Source: Emergomyces orientalis | Taxonomy: Eukaryota > Ascomycota > Eurotiomycetes > Onygenales > Ajellomycetaceae | Assembly (NCBI GenBank): GCA_002110485.1 | Contig: MOWL01000068.1 | Span: 1,302,001-1,366,000 of the forward strand | Direction: 5' to 3' | DNA: 64,000 bases | Notes under the pieces: model-generated | Databases searched by the model: none | What the model saw: the letters and a program-made list of their open reading frames with translations, nothing else | Told to the model about the DNA's origin: nothing | In this document: one piece after another, positions 34,990-47,300 of the stretch | Numbering within the stretch: the first letter of the stretch is position 1 | Layout of the letters: every line of letters starts with the position of its first letter | Program-made: the position numbers and the translations under genes

Positions 34990-36687
34990 ATGGCTGAAGG
35001 ACTCGAGTCCCCCGCCAACCCAAACGGCGACGAAGACGAGTCGCCGTCTCCTCCACCATCTCCTACGCTCAAGCAAGCCCACAAAATCAGATTCTGGGGC
35101 ACTTTTGTAGCCCTCTGCATCCTCGCCTTCATCTCCGCCCTTGATGTGGCAATCATCACCACCGCCTTCCCAAAAATCACCTCAGAGATAGGAGGCGCTA
35201 CGCAATATGTTTGGATCGCGAACTCTTTTGTCGTTGCATCGTCGGTCCTACAGCCGATGTTCGGTCAACTAGCCAATGTTCTGGGACGCCGGATTCCCCT
35301 TATCAGCTCGACCGTGCTGTTTATCGTAGGCAGCGGTATTGCTGGAGGTGCTACAAACGTGGGTATGTTGATTGCTGGGCGTGCAATCCAAGGCGCTGGT
35401 GCTGGCGGTGTTTATGTATTGCTAGATATCGTGTGCTGCGACCTAGTCCCCCTCCGTGAGCGTGGAAAGTACCTGGGCCTGATGTTCTCGTGGTCCGGAG
35501 TTGCAGCTGCACTGGGCCCAGTTGTGGGTGGTGCTCTTGCAGAAGCAAACTGGCGATGGATATTTTATCTCAACATTCCAATCTGCGGTGTGGCCTTGGT
35601 TGCCATCCTGTTATTTATGCGCGTGAAGACAGGAACCGTGGCTCAGTTGGATGCGAAGTCCAGGATAAAACAGGTGGATCATCTCGGAAATCTAATCTTC
35701 ATCCCTAGCATGATTTCTCTTCTCATTGGGTTGGTGATGGGTGGTGTGCAATACCCTTGGTCATCCTGGCGCATCATTGTACCCCTTGTTCTCGGCATCA
35801 TCGGCTGGATAGCCTTCCACATTCAACAATTGTTCACTAGTGTTCCAAGCGTGCCTGCCCGTCTGTTCAGCAACCGTACCTCCGCAACTGCATACATCTT
35901 GACCTTCCTCTCTTCTGTCCTCGTCCAGGCAATATCGTATTTCCTCCCCGTATACTTTCAGGCGGTGAAGGGCACTACAATCCTGCACTCTGGCGTCTAC
36001 TTTCTCCCTTTCGCCATCGGAACACTGGTCTCTGCCGTTGTGTCCGGCGTGCTACTCAGCAAATTCGGTGCATACCGACCCCTGCATGCCGCTGCCTTCT
36101 TCCTCTCCACCATTGGTTTCGGGCTTTTCACCCTCCTTGATCAGCACACTTCCGACGTTGCCTGGGCCTTCTTCGAATTAATCGCTGGTGCCGGCGCAGG
36201 GGTCGTAATGTCCGTCCTCCTCCCCGCCATCATGGCCGCGTTGCCAGAGTCCGACGTTGCTTCTTCCTCAGCAACCTACAGTTTTGTCCGCACATTCGGC
36301 TATATCTGGGGTGTGACCATTCCTGGCATCATCTTTAACGCCGTCTTCAACCAGAACCTATCACGGATCTCCTCTCAGAGTCTACAAGGCCAGTTGAAAG
36401 ATGGGGCGGCTTATTCGTTCGCGAGCCGGGCACATGATATTCAGGATACGTTGCCTGAAGGTGTTTGGGATCAGGCCGTGGGGGTGTATACGACGGCTCT
36501 GAAGACGATTTGGTGGGTTGGGCTTGGCATTAGTATTGCTTGTTTCTTTGCTGTAGGGGCGGAGAGGGGCCTAGAGCTTCGTAAGGAGTTGGAAACAGAG
36601 TATGGTATTGATGGTCAGGAGAAGAAGGAGAATGGTAAGCCGGCGAGCGGAGAAGATGCCACTATTATCGAGTCCGAGAAACCGTAG
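34990..36687 (+). CDS. MFS multidrug/toxin efflux transporter, DHA14 type
   Basis: A single exon encodes 565 aa. About 14 hydrophobic segments begin near residue 36 after a short acidic, proline-rich cytosolic tail. Motifs of drug:H+ antiporters are present: ALDVAIITTAFPKI in the first segment, GRRIPLISS in the loop after TM2, GRAIQGAGAGGVY in TM4, and the motif C region with GPVVGGAL in TM5. These proteins export small molecules across the plasma membrane using the proton gradient; the substrate cannot be read from sequence. No biosynthetic genes are adjacent, so a housekeeping or drug-resistance role is more likely than a dedicated metabolite exporter. The absence of introns contrasts with most neighbours. 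The C-tail is charged and ends in ESEKP. Confidence 0.9.
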   Translation: MAEGLESPANPNGDEDESPSPPPSPTLKQAHKIRFWGTFVALCILAFISALDVAIITTAFPKITSEIGGATQYVWIANSFVVASSVLQPMFGQLANVLGRRIPLISSTVLFIVGSGIAGGATNVGMLIAGRAIQGAGAGGVYVLLDIVCCDLVPLRERGKYLGLMFSWSGVAAALGPVVGGALAEANWRWIFYLNIPICGVALVAILLFMRVKTGTVAQLDAKSRIKQVDHLGNLIFIPSMISLLIGLVMGGVQYPWSSWRIIVPLVLGIIGWIAFHIQQLFTSVPSVPARLFSNRTSATAYILTFLSSVLVQAISYFLPVYFQAVKGTTILHSGVYFLPFAIGTLVSAVVSGVLLSKFGAYRPLHAAAFFLSTIGFGLFTLLDQHTSDVAWAFFELIAGAGAGVVMSVLLPAIMAALPESDVASSSATYSFVRTFGYIWGVTIPGIIFNAVFNQNLSRISSQSLQGQLKDGAAYSFASRAHDIQDTLPEGVWDQAVGVYTTALKTIWWVGLGISIACFFAVGAERGLELRKELETEYGIDGQEKKENGKPASGEDATIIESEKP

Positions 36688-37142
36688 AGTTGGGGTCGAA
36701 AAGGAGAGCATAGAGAATGTTTTTTGGGTCTTATCTTTTTCTGCTGGTTGGTAGCATGCAACAGCATCTATCCTATCATCCCCTGTCGATATCGTACTAT
36801 TTTTTGTTCGTGTTAGGTACGGACTGTAGAGTATCCCCATACACATATCACGAACCCTATCCTTGACTAGCCACTATATTACATCTCGATTTAATATAGC
36901 TTTTTAATCGGCGGCTCCCACTCTTTTCTTGTTACAATATTTTACACTCCAAGCGTAATACCCTTCACCTGCATTTTGATATCAATCCGAAATCCTCATC
37001 CATGCTCGTCGATATTTGCCGGGTAGGCTAATATGGCATCGACCTAAGTGAACAAAGTACCACACCACCTGTCAATGGCGTGGATAAAACATCACCAACA
37101 TTGGAAACCACCACCATAATAGAATTTACTGTCTATCCCATC
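36688..37142. other. intergenic between MFS gene and 5S rRNA
   Basis: 3' flank of the transporter gene; AT-rich; no gene seen. Confidence 0.4.
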
Positions 37143-37262
37143 ACATACGAACATAGGGAGTGGAAAATAGGGCTTCCCGTCCGCTCAGCCGTAACTCAAG
37201 CCACTCGCCGGCCCGTTAGTAGTTGGGTGGGTGACCACCAGCGAATCCGGCCTTTCGTATGT
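37143..37262 (+). rRNA. 5S ribosomal RNA, copy B
   Basis: A 120-nt fungal 5S gene with a perfect 9-bp terminal helix (ACATACGAA with TTCGTATGT), the internal promoter block around 37215-37236, and a T-run terminator from 37262. It differs from copy A at one visible position near the 3' end (GGCC here, GGGC there). It lies in opposite orientation to copy A, about 10.3 kb away. Confidence 0.94.
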
Positions 37263-38454
37263 TTTTTTCCCCTTGGTTTCTTTTTTATTTTATTTAATCA
37301 GTCTTATCTGGTTTCCTGTTGTTTTCTCTTTTGAAGATTATTGGGAACCGACTGCAAAGTTCTTTAGATATGTTGCGTGCTCTCTCATACTATGATATCT
37401 GGCATTTCTCGCGATCATTCTCCATTCAGGAGTCCGTCCCCTCAACAACGTTCGCCGGAAATCGATTGTTTATTTTGAGATTGGAAATATGGATATAATA
37501 TCCCACGACTGAATACTGGGTTGAATCAGAACAGCTTTGGTGGCTAGTTATCATATATAAGAGGAGATTTGATATTGCCTGGCGTAAGTCTCTGGGAGTT
37601 GCATTTGTCCGCATGCCACGCCGCCGGCAACGGAGAAGTGGGTCATCACCAAAGTTAAGGAGAACCTCTCTTGTAACCGCCTGAAACCGCGCGGCCAACT
37701 TGTTCCATGTGTCGTGGTTTATATAAGTGACAATTTCCATCAATTGCAATCACTTCTCCTATTCTTCGCTTTCCGTTCACTCTCTTAATACGCTCATGTC
37801 GTTTGTGGTTGTCAGTCATTCTGTATTTGTTTGGCGAAATTGGCGTTAAGGCTTGCACTGTCTGCTGCCTTTCCCTCTTATTCAACCCCATTTGACTTTG
37901 CAGCACTGGTTAACTACAACATCTGTTAATGTTAGTTAGTCCACACCTTTTTCTGACAAAGCTTTTGTTAGGAATCATGAACCCAACTTCGGCGAGGCGC
38001 TGTTTTTTCCCCCGTTTTAATTGCTGGATGAAGATCAGGAGCTTGGACATGTTGATCAGCACCAGCCACAGGGGTCCCCGCCAAGAGCGGCGGCATCAAA
38101 TCCTGTACTTTGGGCACAAGGACATTAAACAAAATCAGTATGTTTTTGTAACATAAACATAATAACAACTGACTATTGAAGAGTAATATATCTGGGCGGA
38201 TGGCTACTAGTACTGAAGAGTCAGTCCGTTCTTCCGCGAAAGAAATTCTCCATGCCCAGCCTCACGTGGCAGCGACTATTGGTTTTCAGCACCGCCACAG
38301 CGCCCAACAGAGCCGCAGCTTTTGCTGTATGCGGCTAGTTAGGCGTGGTTGAACCTCGTGAGACAGCTCCAGACCACGAACCACCCAGCAGCCCAGCACC
38401 CACAAGCATCAGGGTGAATCACCCGCACCGCGTTTATAGCCTAACTTATAAGCC
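37263..38454. other. intergenic, upstream of the MAPKKK
   Basis: No convincing gene. Overlapping minus-strand open frames at about 37426-37906 look protein-like in places but show no family and no clean start or splice structure. The last few hundred bases are the likely MAPKKK promoter. Confidence 0.35.
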
Positions 38455-41400
38455 ATGGACCGCCCTGACTCTGCTTCCGCCCCTGACACGGAAGCGTCTA
38501 GGTCTGCTGATTACTTCCCTCTTCGTCCGCCGTACCTCGTTCCTGAGCGGGAGTACGCCGACGGTCTGCACCAGCCAGAGGACATTATTCAACCCGCAGA
38601 AGCCCCGCGTCCACCCAACGCTGGGTTCTCGTCCATCCAAGTCCCTGCTTCCCAGTCGTCTTACTCGTCATGGTCTCCCATTTTGACTCGTCCTCGTGGT
38701 AGGAGTGGCAGCGGTGCTTCCATGAACGGGTTCGAACAACCCCTTCCTCTAGACATGGCCGCTCTAAACGATCGTGACTTGAGACCGCAACGTCCGTCCG
38801 GGCCAGCGAGGACACCATCCAATACCTATGCCCCTGCCCGGAAACCTCCTCAATTCACCCCACTTCATTCTAGCACCCAAGTACCACTCGCAACCAAGCG
38901 CCCCACACGACGAGACCCAGATGCGAGATATCGTGCCCAGGAGAAAGCCTACGTGCAGCGAGTGCGCCAGGGACCTAATGAGTGGTTCAACTTTGACACA
39001 CAGATCCCTGGCCTAAGTTTTACCCCTGATTCCGAACCGGAGGAAGAATCTCCCTCGTCAGAGTCGCAATTTGACAACGACCCTTTCGACCCGGACACCC
39101 ACCTCGTCTTGGAAGATGACGATGCCCAGCCTACACTCGAGGAGCTGCAGGATCCCAAAAATAAGGAAAGGCTTGAATGGTATTCCATGCTGGCGTCGGT
39201 GCTTAAAGGTGATGTCATCAGGCAGGAAAAGCAGAGATTGATTGGGACGATGGAGCAGAAAAGCCGCGAGGTCTGGAACTTAGAAATTTTTGTCGGGGCA
39301 AAAGCAGCGAGGTTCGGACGGCCTATTCCCCTGCAGAAGAAATTTGTCGAGTATCAGATAAGCAATCTTGGCCCTTTAATCGAGGACATCATATCCTTTG
39401 AGATCAAAGGTGAAACAGAGGTTGGGAAACCTCCACTGAAACAAGTTGAGGATGTCGTGGAGAAGATCGAAAAGTGCGAGAGCCTCTACCCTAGTCGGCG
39501 AATCCTACAAGCGGAACATCCTCGAGCTGCATCGGAAGAATTCCAAGAGAGTTGCGATGCCATAATCGCGTGGCATAACACAACTATGTCCATCAACACG
39601 GAGCTCGCCATTCTGCAAAGATGGGTTGGTAACGAAGAATTGGATTTCGCAAAGCCCATGACTATGTCATCCTATGCGGCTGACTTATCAGACGAAGGTT
39701 CGTTTCTCGACCGGATAATGAAGGAAGATGGGCTTAAAACGCTTCAAAGCACCGAGAACTTTTATGATAATGATAAGAAAAAGGAACCATCTATCTTGGA
39801 TGGTATTGGCGGTGTCATTAAAAAGGCGAAAAGTACTCTAATCGAGAACGCGGAAGCATTTGTGAAACGCCATCTACCACCCTACATCGAGGAATTACTA
39901 ACGCTCATTAATTTCCCTTCGCGCCTTATTCAGGAGGTTATCCGATTGCGGCTTTCCTACGCTAGGAAAATGAAGGATCCCGGCTTGCAATCTCCCATCT
40001 TAGTTGACCAAATGATCGCACAGTTCCAAATTTTGCTGAAGGTTGCTGTGGATATCAAACAACGTTACCTCATCATCTCCGATCCCGAACCTGGTTGGGA
40101 TCTCCCGCCGTGCGTTGATGAGAACTTCGACAACATCGTCGTTGACGGACTGAAGTACTACTTCAAATTACTGAACTGGAAGCTGAGTGCCAATAAGAAC
40201 ACGTTCAAAGAAGCGGAGATTTTGGAAGGTGAATGGGAATTTTCTAATGAAATTGGCCGCCAACTCGAGAATGGGGACATTGAGGTGGCTGAGCAGTTTA
40301 GGTATGTTTTGCTTGCTTGTGTGTCGGCATAGGGAACATATGACTAAAATATCTACAGTACTTTAACCGCCAAATCCTTACAACGATTGATGATCCACTT
40401 TGAGCGGGAGTTACATAGTAGACCGGACGAAGATGCTGTCGAAACAGAGAAACGTTACAAGCAAATTTTTGATTCGGTACGGGTCCGCCAGCGAAAACTC
40501 TTCCGTTTTTCACGTCTTTTGCGCCAGCGCTTCGAAAATGCAACCGAATTCAATTTGCGAGAGGATATGGTAGATACCCTGTCAGATGCTCTCCTAGCCT
40601 CGGGTCATTTCGTGGTTACCTCTCACGATTCAGTGGGCCAGAAGGGTGTTCATTTGATTGCATCGCCTTCGCTGTATGGCCGACCCAAGGATATCCAGTC
40701 TATCCTAGGCACGTCTTTCCGTTCTGAGGATTCACCCGAAGATCCTTCTAACCCTTATGTTCTTGTCGTCCGCCCTGAAAAGGGCCTAATTTGGAACGGC
40801 AAGAGGATGGAAGTGGACCTGTTGGAACATCCAACCGATGTTCGGTTTGGCAAATTACGCCTTGTCGCCGACGGATCTCAACAGCGCCTTCAGAATGCCC
40901 GCATCGCCCTGACCAGACTTACTGGGTTGCAGCTGGATATTACCATTGAACAGCGTGCCAACTTGGGCCGTGTCAATGTTGAACTGAATAAAATAAAGAA
41001 AACTGCTTACAAACTCTCAACTGGTATCATTGACAGCGTCGAAATCATCAGACGACAGAGCAAAAATGCAGACAACCACGAACTCATCCAGTCCTGCTTC
41101 GCATTCGCAACTGAATTTGGCAAGCGATCTTTGATGTATATGGACGCCAGCCGACGTTCGATGAACCATTCTAAACTTATCAACCTGGGGCTCGATTGGG
41201 TTTCATTCATTTGCGATGATTGCGACGCCGCCGATCGCAAAACGTTTAAGTGGGCTGTTGCAGCGCTCGAGTTTGCCATGATTGTAACGCATGGCCAAAA
41301 CGTGCTTGCCATCAGCGACGAAGATTACCGTCGTCTACGCGTTAAAGTGGCTGGCTGCATGTCACTTTTAATTTCCCATTTTGATATCATGGGCGCAAGG

Positions 41401-42663
41401 TCATCGTTGGCGGCACAAGCTGAGCAACAACATGCAGATCCCTCGGGGCAAGGATTCAGAAAACTTGATCTGAGCCGGATTACCGATGATGCACAGGCGT
41501 CGCAAGAGGTACAAGAAACGCGGGAGCAACTCTTTGCGGAAATTGACTTGGCCAGGATCGAGGCTGATGCCAAGCGGCAAGCTCTGGGTAAAGTTCTAGA
41601 AGGTGTTAATGAAGCAGATCGATCCGTCACTGTACTATCGTCGTCTGCGACAAACGTCACATTGCGATGGCAGCAAGGCCAGTTTATCGGTGGAGGGACT
41701 TCTGGCTCAGTTTATGCTGCTATCGATCTGGACACAAGTTACCTAATGGCTGTGAAAGAAATACGCCTGCAGGAACCATCCGTCATTCCTGGCGCCGCTC
41801 AGCAAATCCGCGACGAGATGGGTGTACTTGAAGTTCTCGATCATCCCAACATCATTTCGTACTATGGTATCGAAGTACACCGGGATAAGGTATATATTTT
41901 CATGGAATACTGCTCTGGTGGATCTCTCGCAACTCTCTTAGAGCATGGCCGGATTGAAGACGAGATGGTCATCATGGTATACACTCTCCAGATGCTGGAG
42001 GGTTTGGCCTATCTACACCAGGCTGGCATTGTCCATCGCGACATCAAACCTGCAAATATCTTGCTCGACCATAACGGAGTTATCAAGTACGTGGACTTCG
42101 GTGCAGCAATGGTCATCGCGCGCCAGGGTAAAACCTTAGCTGCCATGGATCATTACTCGTCTAACACGAGAGATGGGAGGGGTCACGCGAAAGATGCACT
42201 TGGGCAGAGGAAGAACCAAAAATCGGTAACAGGCACTCCTATGTACATGTCCCCAGAACTCGTCAGAGGAGAAGCCGGTCACAGCTCTGGCCGCCACGGT
42301 TGCATGGACATTTGGTCGCTTGGCTGTGTTATCCTCGAAATGGCCACTGGCCACCGACCCTGGGCAGGTGTTGACAACGAATGGGCAATCATGTACAAGA
42401 TTGCACAGGGCAGCCAACCCCAGCTTCCCACGCCAGACCAACTTAGCCCGATGGGTATCGATTTCATCAAACGATGCTTTGAAATAGACCCCGTTAAACG
42501 GCCGAGTGCGACAGAACTTCTCCAGCATGAATGGATTGTTAGCATTAGGCAGCAGGTTGTTGCTGAACCTCAAACTCCTAGCAGCGAAGGAGGTAGCGTC
42601 AGCAGTGGTAGTCTACCGTCGAGTGCCGGGAATAGTCGGCAGAATTCAAGCAATATGCTTTGA
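38455..42663 (+). CDS. SSK2: Ssk2/Ssk22-type MAP kinase kinase kinase of the HOG pathway
   Basis: Two exons, 38455-40301 and 40359-42663 (57-nt intron), encode 1383 aa. This kinase is activated by the Ssk1 response regulator and phosphorylates the MAPKK Pbs2 in osmotic and oxidative stress signalling. The long N-terminal half is partly disordered and then helical, as in the family; this region holds the autoinhibitory and Ssk1-binding parts in yeast Ssk2. The kinase domain spans about residues 1050-1343: glycine loop GGGTSGSVYAAI, VKEIRL lysine, HRDIKPANIL catalytic loop, VDFGAA (DFG), and the TGTPMYMSPE activation segment. The C-tail is Ser/Gly-rich. Length matches fungal orthologues of about 1380 aa. 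The 38455 start is preferred because the upstream open frame is in a different phase. Confidence 0.93.
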
Positions 42664-44373
42664 GAAGAGAGAGATATATATATACATATATGTCTACTAC
42701 TTGAAGTGCAACGCGAATCCCTCTGGTCTTTCACACCCCGCGCGAGCCGTTACGCACTAGTGAGAGTAAACCAAATCGCAATGTTCATCTATCCGTATAT
42801 GCACATATATTCTGGTCCAAAACTGTCTACTATCAAGCTGGTCGGCCGAATTTGTCAGGAAGTGAAGAAAAAGAAAGCACAGTGTCAGCATTTGCAGGTT
42901 TCACAGGGAGACCATTTGGGGGACTTTTTAATATCATGAGCTTCATTTCCTACATTTTGTGTTCGGTTTTCTTTTTTTCATATAATGATATTTATCCAGA
43001 TGGTGCGATACCCGATGGCGGAAATGTCTCATTTTCTTCTCATTTTCTTCTTCGTGGCTACCGTTATCATCCCGTTATTTCTATTTATTGCTTTTTAATT
43101 GCTTGGTGTCATTCGACTCTGGGTGGGTTTGGTACGGATATTTGGGCAGACGGTGTTTTTAGTGAACTGATCAATTCACATTCATATTTTTGCCTTTTTA
43201 ATTTTTCTGTTTGAATTCTGAATGCGTCTTTTTATCATTTAGGCAGTGAGCTGTTTAGATGCCTGTCAGCCTCCTACAGGGATGATGGCTCGTTTCCAAC
43301 AAGGGCGTTTGTCTAAGGCGGCTGTGAGGAAAAAAAGTGCCCTCAAGCCCAGGTATATCCTTTAGCGTTACCATGTGTTAATTTTTTCTTCTTCAGCTTT
43401 ACCAATGGGTTATTCAAAAAGCTGACTACAATCCGATGCCAATGGTGGTACGAGGAAACAAGACACTCGTTTGGATGGTGAATACACTCCACTGCTAACC
43501 TGAGAAAGCAGGCAAACCGTGAGGATCCATTGGCTATTGGATTATCCTTCGAATTCAATCTGCATTTATTTAATAGCTGCTAACGAACGCCCCTCTCCCG
43601 TACAGTCCCGGGGTTAATGTGGGATCCCTATTATTTTAGCATTTGCGAGATCGGCCCATGCTGTGAATGCCAGTGACAACAGGGGTGCGTTTGGGGCCTC
43701 GAGAACACGGTTGCACCGAGGTTGGGGATTCCTTATTTTCAGTGTCCCCCCCATGTTCACACAAGGGAATTGTGAGGGAGAGCGCCTCCAATTGATTGGT
43801 CTGCCGCTCGATCCTTGCCCTTTGCCGCCGACCCCATGTCCGGTTCACCGCTAGTGTTGGGCGTGTTTATTTCTAATTGGCGAGCCCTGCAGGACGACAT
43901 TTCCTCCACATCCCCACACCACCCGCATCTGAAAGGGATGTCATTCGGGCGGGTACTGAGTTTTGCTCTTCTGGCGCCGTTCCATCCACGAGTTTTCAAC
44001 TCCCGGTGGGTGATAAATCAGGTATCAATTATTCGAACGAGCTTCGTTATCGGCCCTTGACGTCTCCTTCATGGCAAACCAGACAGGACACTTTTAGCTA
44101 TGTATGGATATTTGAAATATTTTCCAGGTCATTCAGCCAAACGATATCTAATTGGGCTAGCTGCAGAAACAGGCATATTGTCACACGCGCTCTGGCTACC
44201 TGGGCAGCAAGGCTTCTGTCGCACACGGGATTGACCTATTTTTATATCACGCATATAAATACTGGTGCGGGGATGCTATGCTCCAGAAAAGAATATGCAC
44301 GCATATGTTTTTCATTACGAACAGATCCGGAACAGCTACTTTCTTCTATATATCCAGTCCGGCCAATTGTAAC
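42664..44373. other. intergenic between MAPKKK and NLR gene
   Basis: No gene is seen. It includes a TATA-type dinucleotide stretch just after the MAPKKK stop and AT-rich 3' flank. Short open frames here have no family resemblance. Confidence 0.4.
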
Positions 44374-47300
44374 ATGGAGAAACCGCTGAGGAGACATAGG
44401 CGTTTTCTTTGTTTCTGCTCCACTTCTCGTGATCCATCTCCCTCGCCGCCGGCCCAGCCCTCGGTATCGACCACTGTAGCTGATCCTGCAGTAGGCAAGA
44501 CCCCAAACCTCCCCGCTTCCCCTGATCCGCTTCCGCCCGATCCATCATTGAAACAGCCCACTGGTGTTTCTTTTGTTGTTCGCGGGCAGGGAAACACTCC
44601 CAAGCCCAACCCAGCGTTGGAATTGGCTATCGAAAATCATATTAAGGACCTTTCGCCCACCGAGCAGGAAACGTTCCGCAAAGGAGCATCGGAACATGAC
44701 TTGTTGGCCGGGGCCGCAAAACTCGACGCCAATCACAAGGGAACCTCTTCCTTCCGGCCCCATACTGCAAAGATTACCAAAGTTCTAAAGTTTTTCGACC
44801 AGTTTATGCCGGGTGTATCTATTGGCATACAAGCGAATCCAGAGATATCTGCTATTGTTGTTGGTGCCGTACGAGTAGTATTAGATATTGCGATCCGATT
44901 TGTGACTTACTTTGATAAGCTTACTGAAATGATTTCCCGGCTGACCGATTACCTCGAGGTGCTGGCCATCCATGGGAGTACTGACGACCTTCGAATCATT
45001 AATGCAGCTGCAGCTACCTATGGGGTTTTGCTGAAATTCTGTCAAAAAGCGAGCTCCATATTTGTCCGCGATACAGGCGGTAGAAAGAGTTCCATCTTGA
45101 TCTTTTTTAACCAACTATGGGAACCGTTTGAAGCCGCCTTTGGAGAAATGGATTCAGAAATCCGGGACCGTCTTAAGGTCGTTGATATCACTACAAATGC
45201 CGTACAATTGGACTGGTTGAAAAGGCGAGGAAAATGTGAGTCCTAAATTTATATTTCGCAAGGGAGCAAACTCTCGCCTGTTTCAGAGCTTTGGTCGAAC
45301 CAGGCTAACATCAAGTAGCCGAGGATAGGTCGAAGTTTCTCGAGTGGCTTTCTGGTGCTGGTGTCGATTTCGACAAACGGCACGAGGACATATTTTCTAA
45401 GAAACACCCAGGAACGGCTGACTGGCTTTTGAAGAGCAAAAAATTTAAATCATGGGTTGACAGCCCAAAGTCGAGTCTGCTGTGGTGCTATGGCAAGGGT
45501 AAGTGCTTTTGTACAAGCTTATGTATGTATGTACATCACAGCTTACTAATGAGATATTTTAGCTGGTGCTGGCAAATCTGTAATTTCGTTTGTCTCCCCG
45601 GTCAATATCCTTCAGCGTTTTGTTTGACTAAGGGTAACCAAACCAGTTCCAACGTGGTCGAACATTTTTTTGGGAAGCACTTCTTCGACGAAACAGTTGG
45701 GGTCTCGTACGTCTACTACCATCATGGAGACTGGGCATTACAGGACCTTTCGCTGGTTATAGCTGGAATGCTGCTGCCGATATGCCGTAAGTTGGATGAG
45801 ATACCTGACTGGTTGAATAAATACAAAAAAGACGGTTTCAGTCCTCCGGCCGTATGCAGAACGGAGCTTTTTTGCAACGTCTCCCAAAAGTTGGGTCAAA
45901 TCATCCTCATTGTCGATGCATTGGATGAATGCCCTAAAAATGAGCGTTATAAATTTATTAGCTTTCTTGATACAGTCCTGAAAATCCCCAAAGCAAAAAT
46001 ATTTGTCACAAGCAGGAGAGAGGACGACATATTACATTCTTTCAACGACTTCAACAATGTCGAAGTCACAAAAATTGAAATCCACGCAGGTGATATTGAG
46101 GGAGATGTCAAAACCTTTGTGGCCGAAAATGTCAAGTTGTTGAGGAAAGGTTATTACGGGAAAAAATTACACCTTGCTGACGATTCCTTGGAAAACGTAA
46201 TAATCCATTCTTTGACGGAGAAATTTGATGGAATGTGGGTTAGACTTTGTTATTTCTTATGCAGTATTCATGCTGACAAATATAAAGGTTCCTTTGGGTT
46301 TATCTTCAACTGGAACACCTTTGTAGGGTTAGTGAGGCACGTCAGGATTGGAGGATACGCGAAGAATTAGATCGCTTACCATCGGGTCTCAACGGAACGT
46401 ATTTGCGAATGTTGAATGCTATCCGGTCCCAGCTAGAGTATGAGAAACATATTGCTCTCAACGCTTTGATGTGGGTATTGCATGCTAAGCGCCCGCTATC
46501 AAGGGCAGAGCTTCGATACGCTGTTACACTGAGCAGTGGTCCGGATACAGACCCGAAAAATCCGAATCTTGTTGACTTCAACTTTTTATTGGGTTCATGC
46601 AAGAATTTAGTCGTGTACGAAGGAGGATTTATCCAACTCGTGCACTACTCTGCCAAAGAATTCATGATGAGCTCTGATTTTGAGGACATGAAAATGCAAC
46701 TCAGCGCCATTCAAGAGGTCCAAATTGCAAATGAAAGGCTTGCCTCCAGTTGCCTTTCCTGTCTTAGCCACATGCCTAGAGTTGGGTGGCTTGTATTGGA
46801 TGAAGAATACAACGAATTACTCGAATTCCTGAACGATTGCCCGTCCGTTCTATATGCGGCCCGGTATTTCGACGCTCATATAAACGATTCTCTACACGGC
46901 AACGGTAGGCTTACTGAACCTTTTCTAAATGGCATAAACGCGGTTATCGAAAGCTCTGACATTCTTACCGTTTTGCGGCTACGACGCGTTCACCCACCAT
47001 ATCCAAGTCTCCAGATCTGGCGAGCCATTAAGGACTCAGTAAAATGTATGGATTCAAAGAGAGCTGTATTCTCAACCAGCCTTATTCAAGTACAACATAT
47101 ACGTGAAAAATACGCTAGTGATGACCCTCCGGCAGATGCTCTACACCTGGTCGCAGCTAATGGGGACGAGGACACTGCTATTCGATTGATTGGCGACGGC
47201 TATGAAATCAACAAACTAAACAATGAAGGTGTCTGTGCTCTTTACTATCCCTGCGAATTGGGACATCTACCGATGGTTTCCCTACTCATAGACCGAGGGG

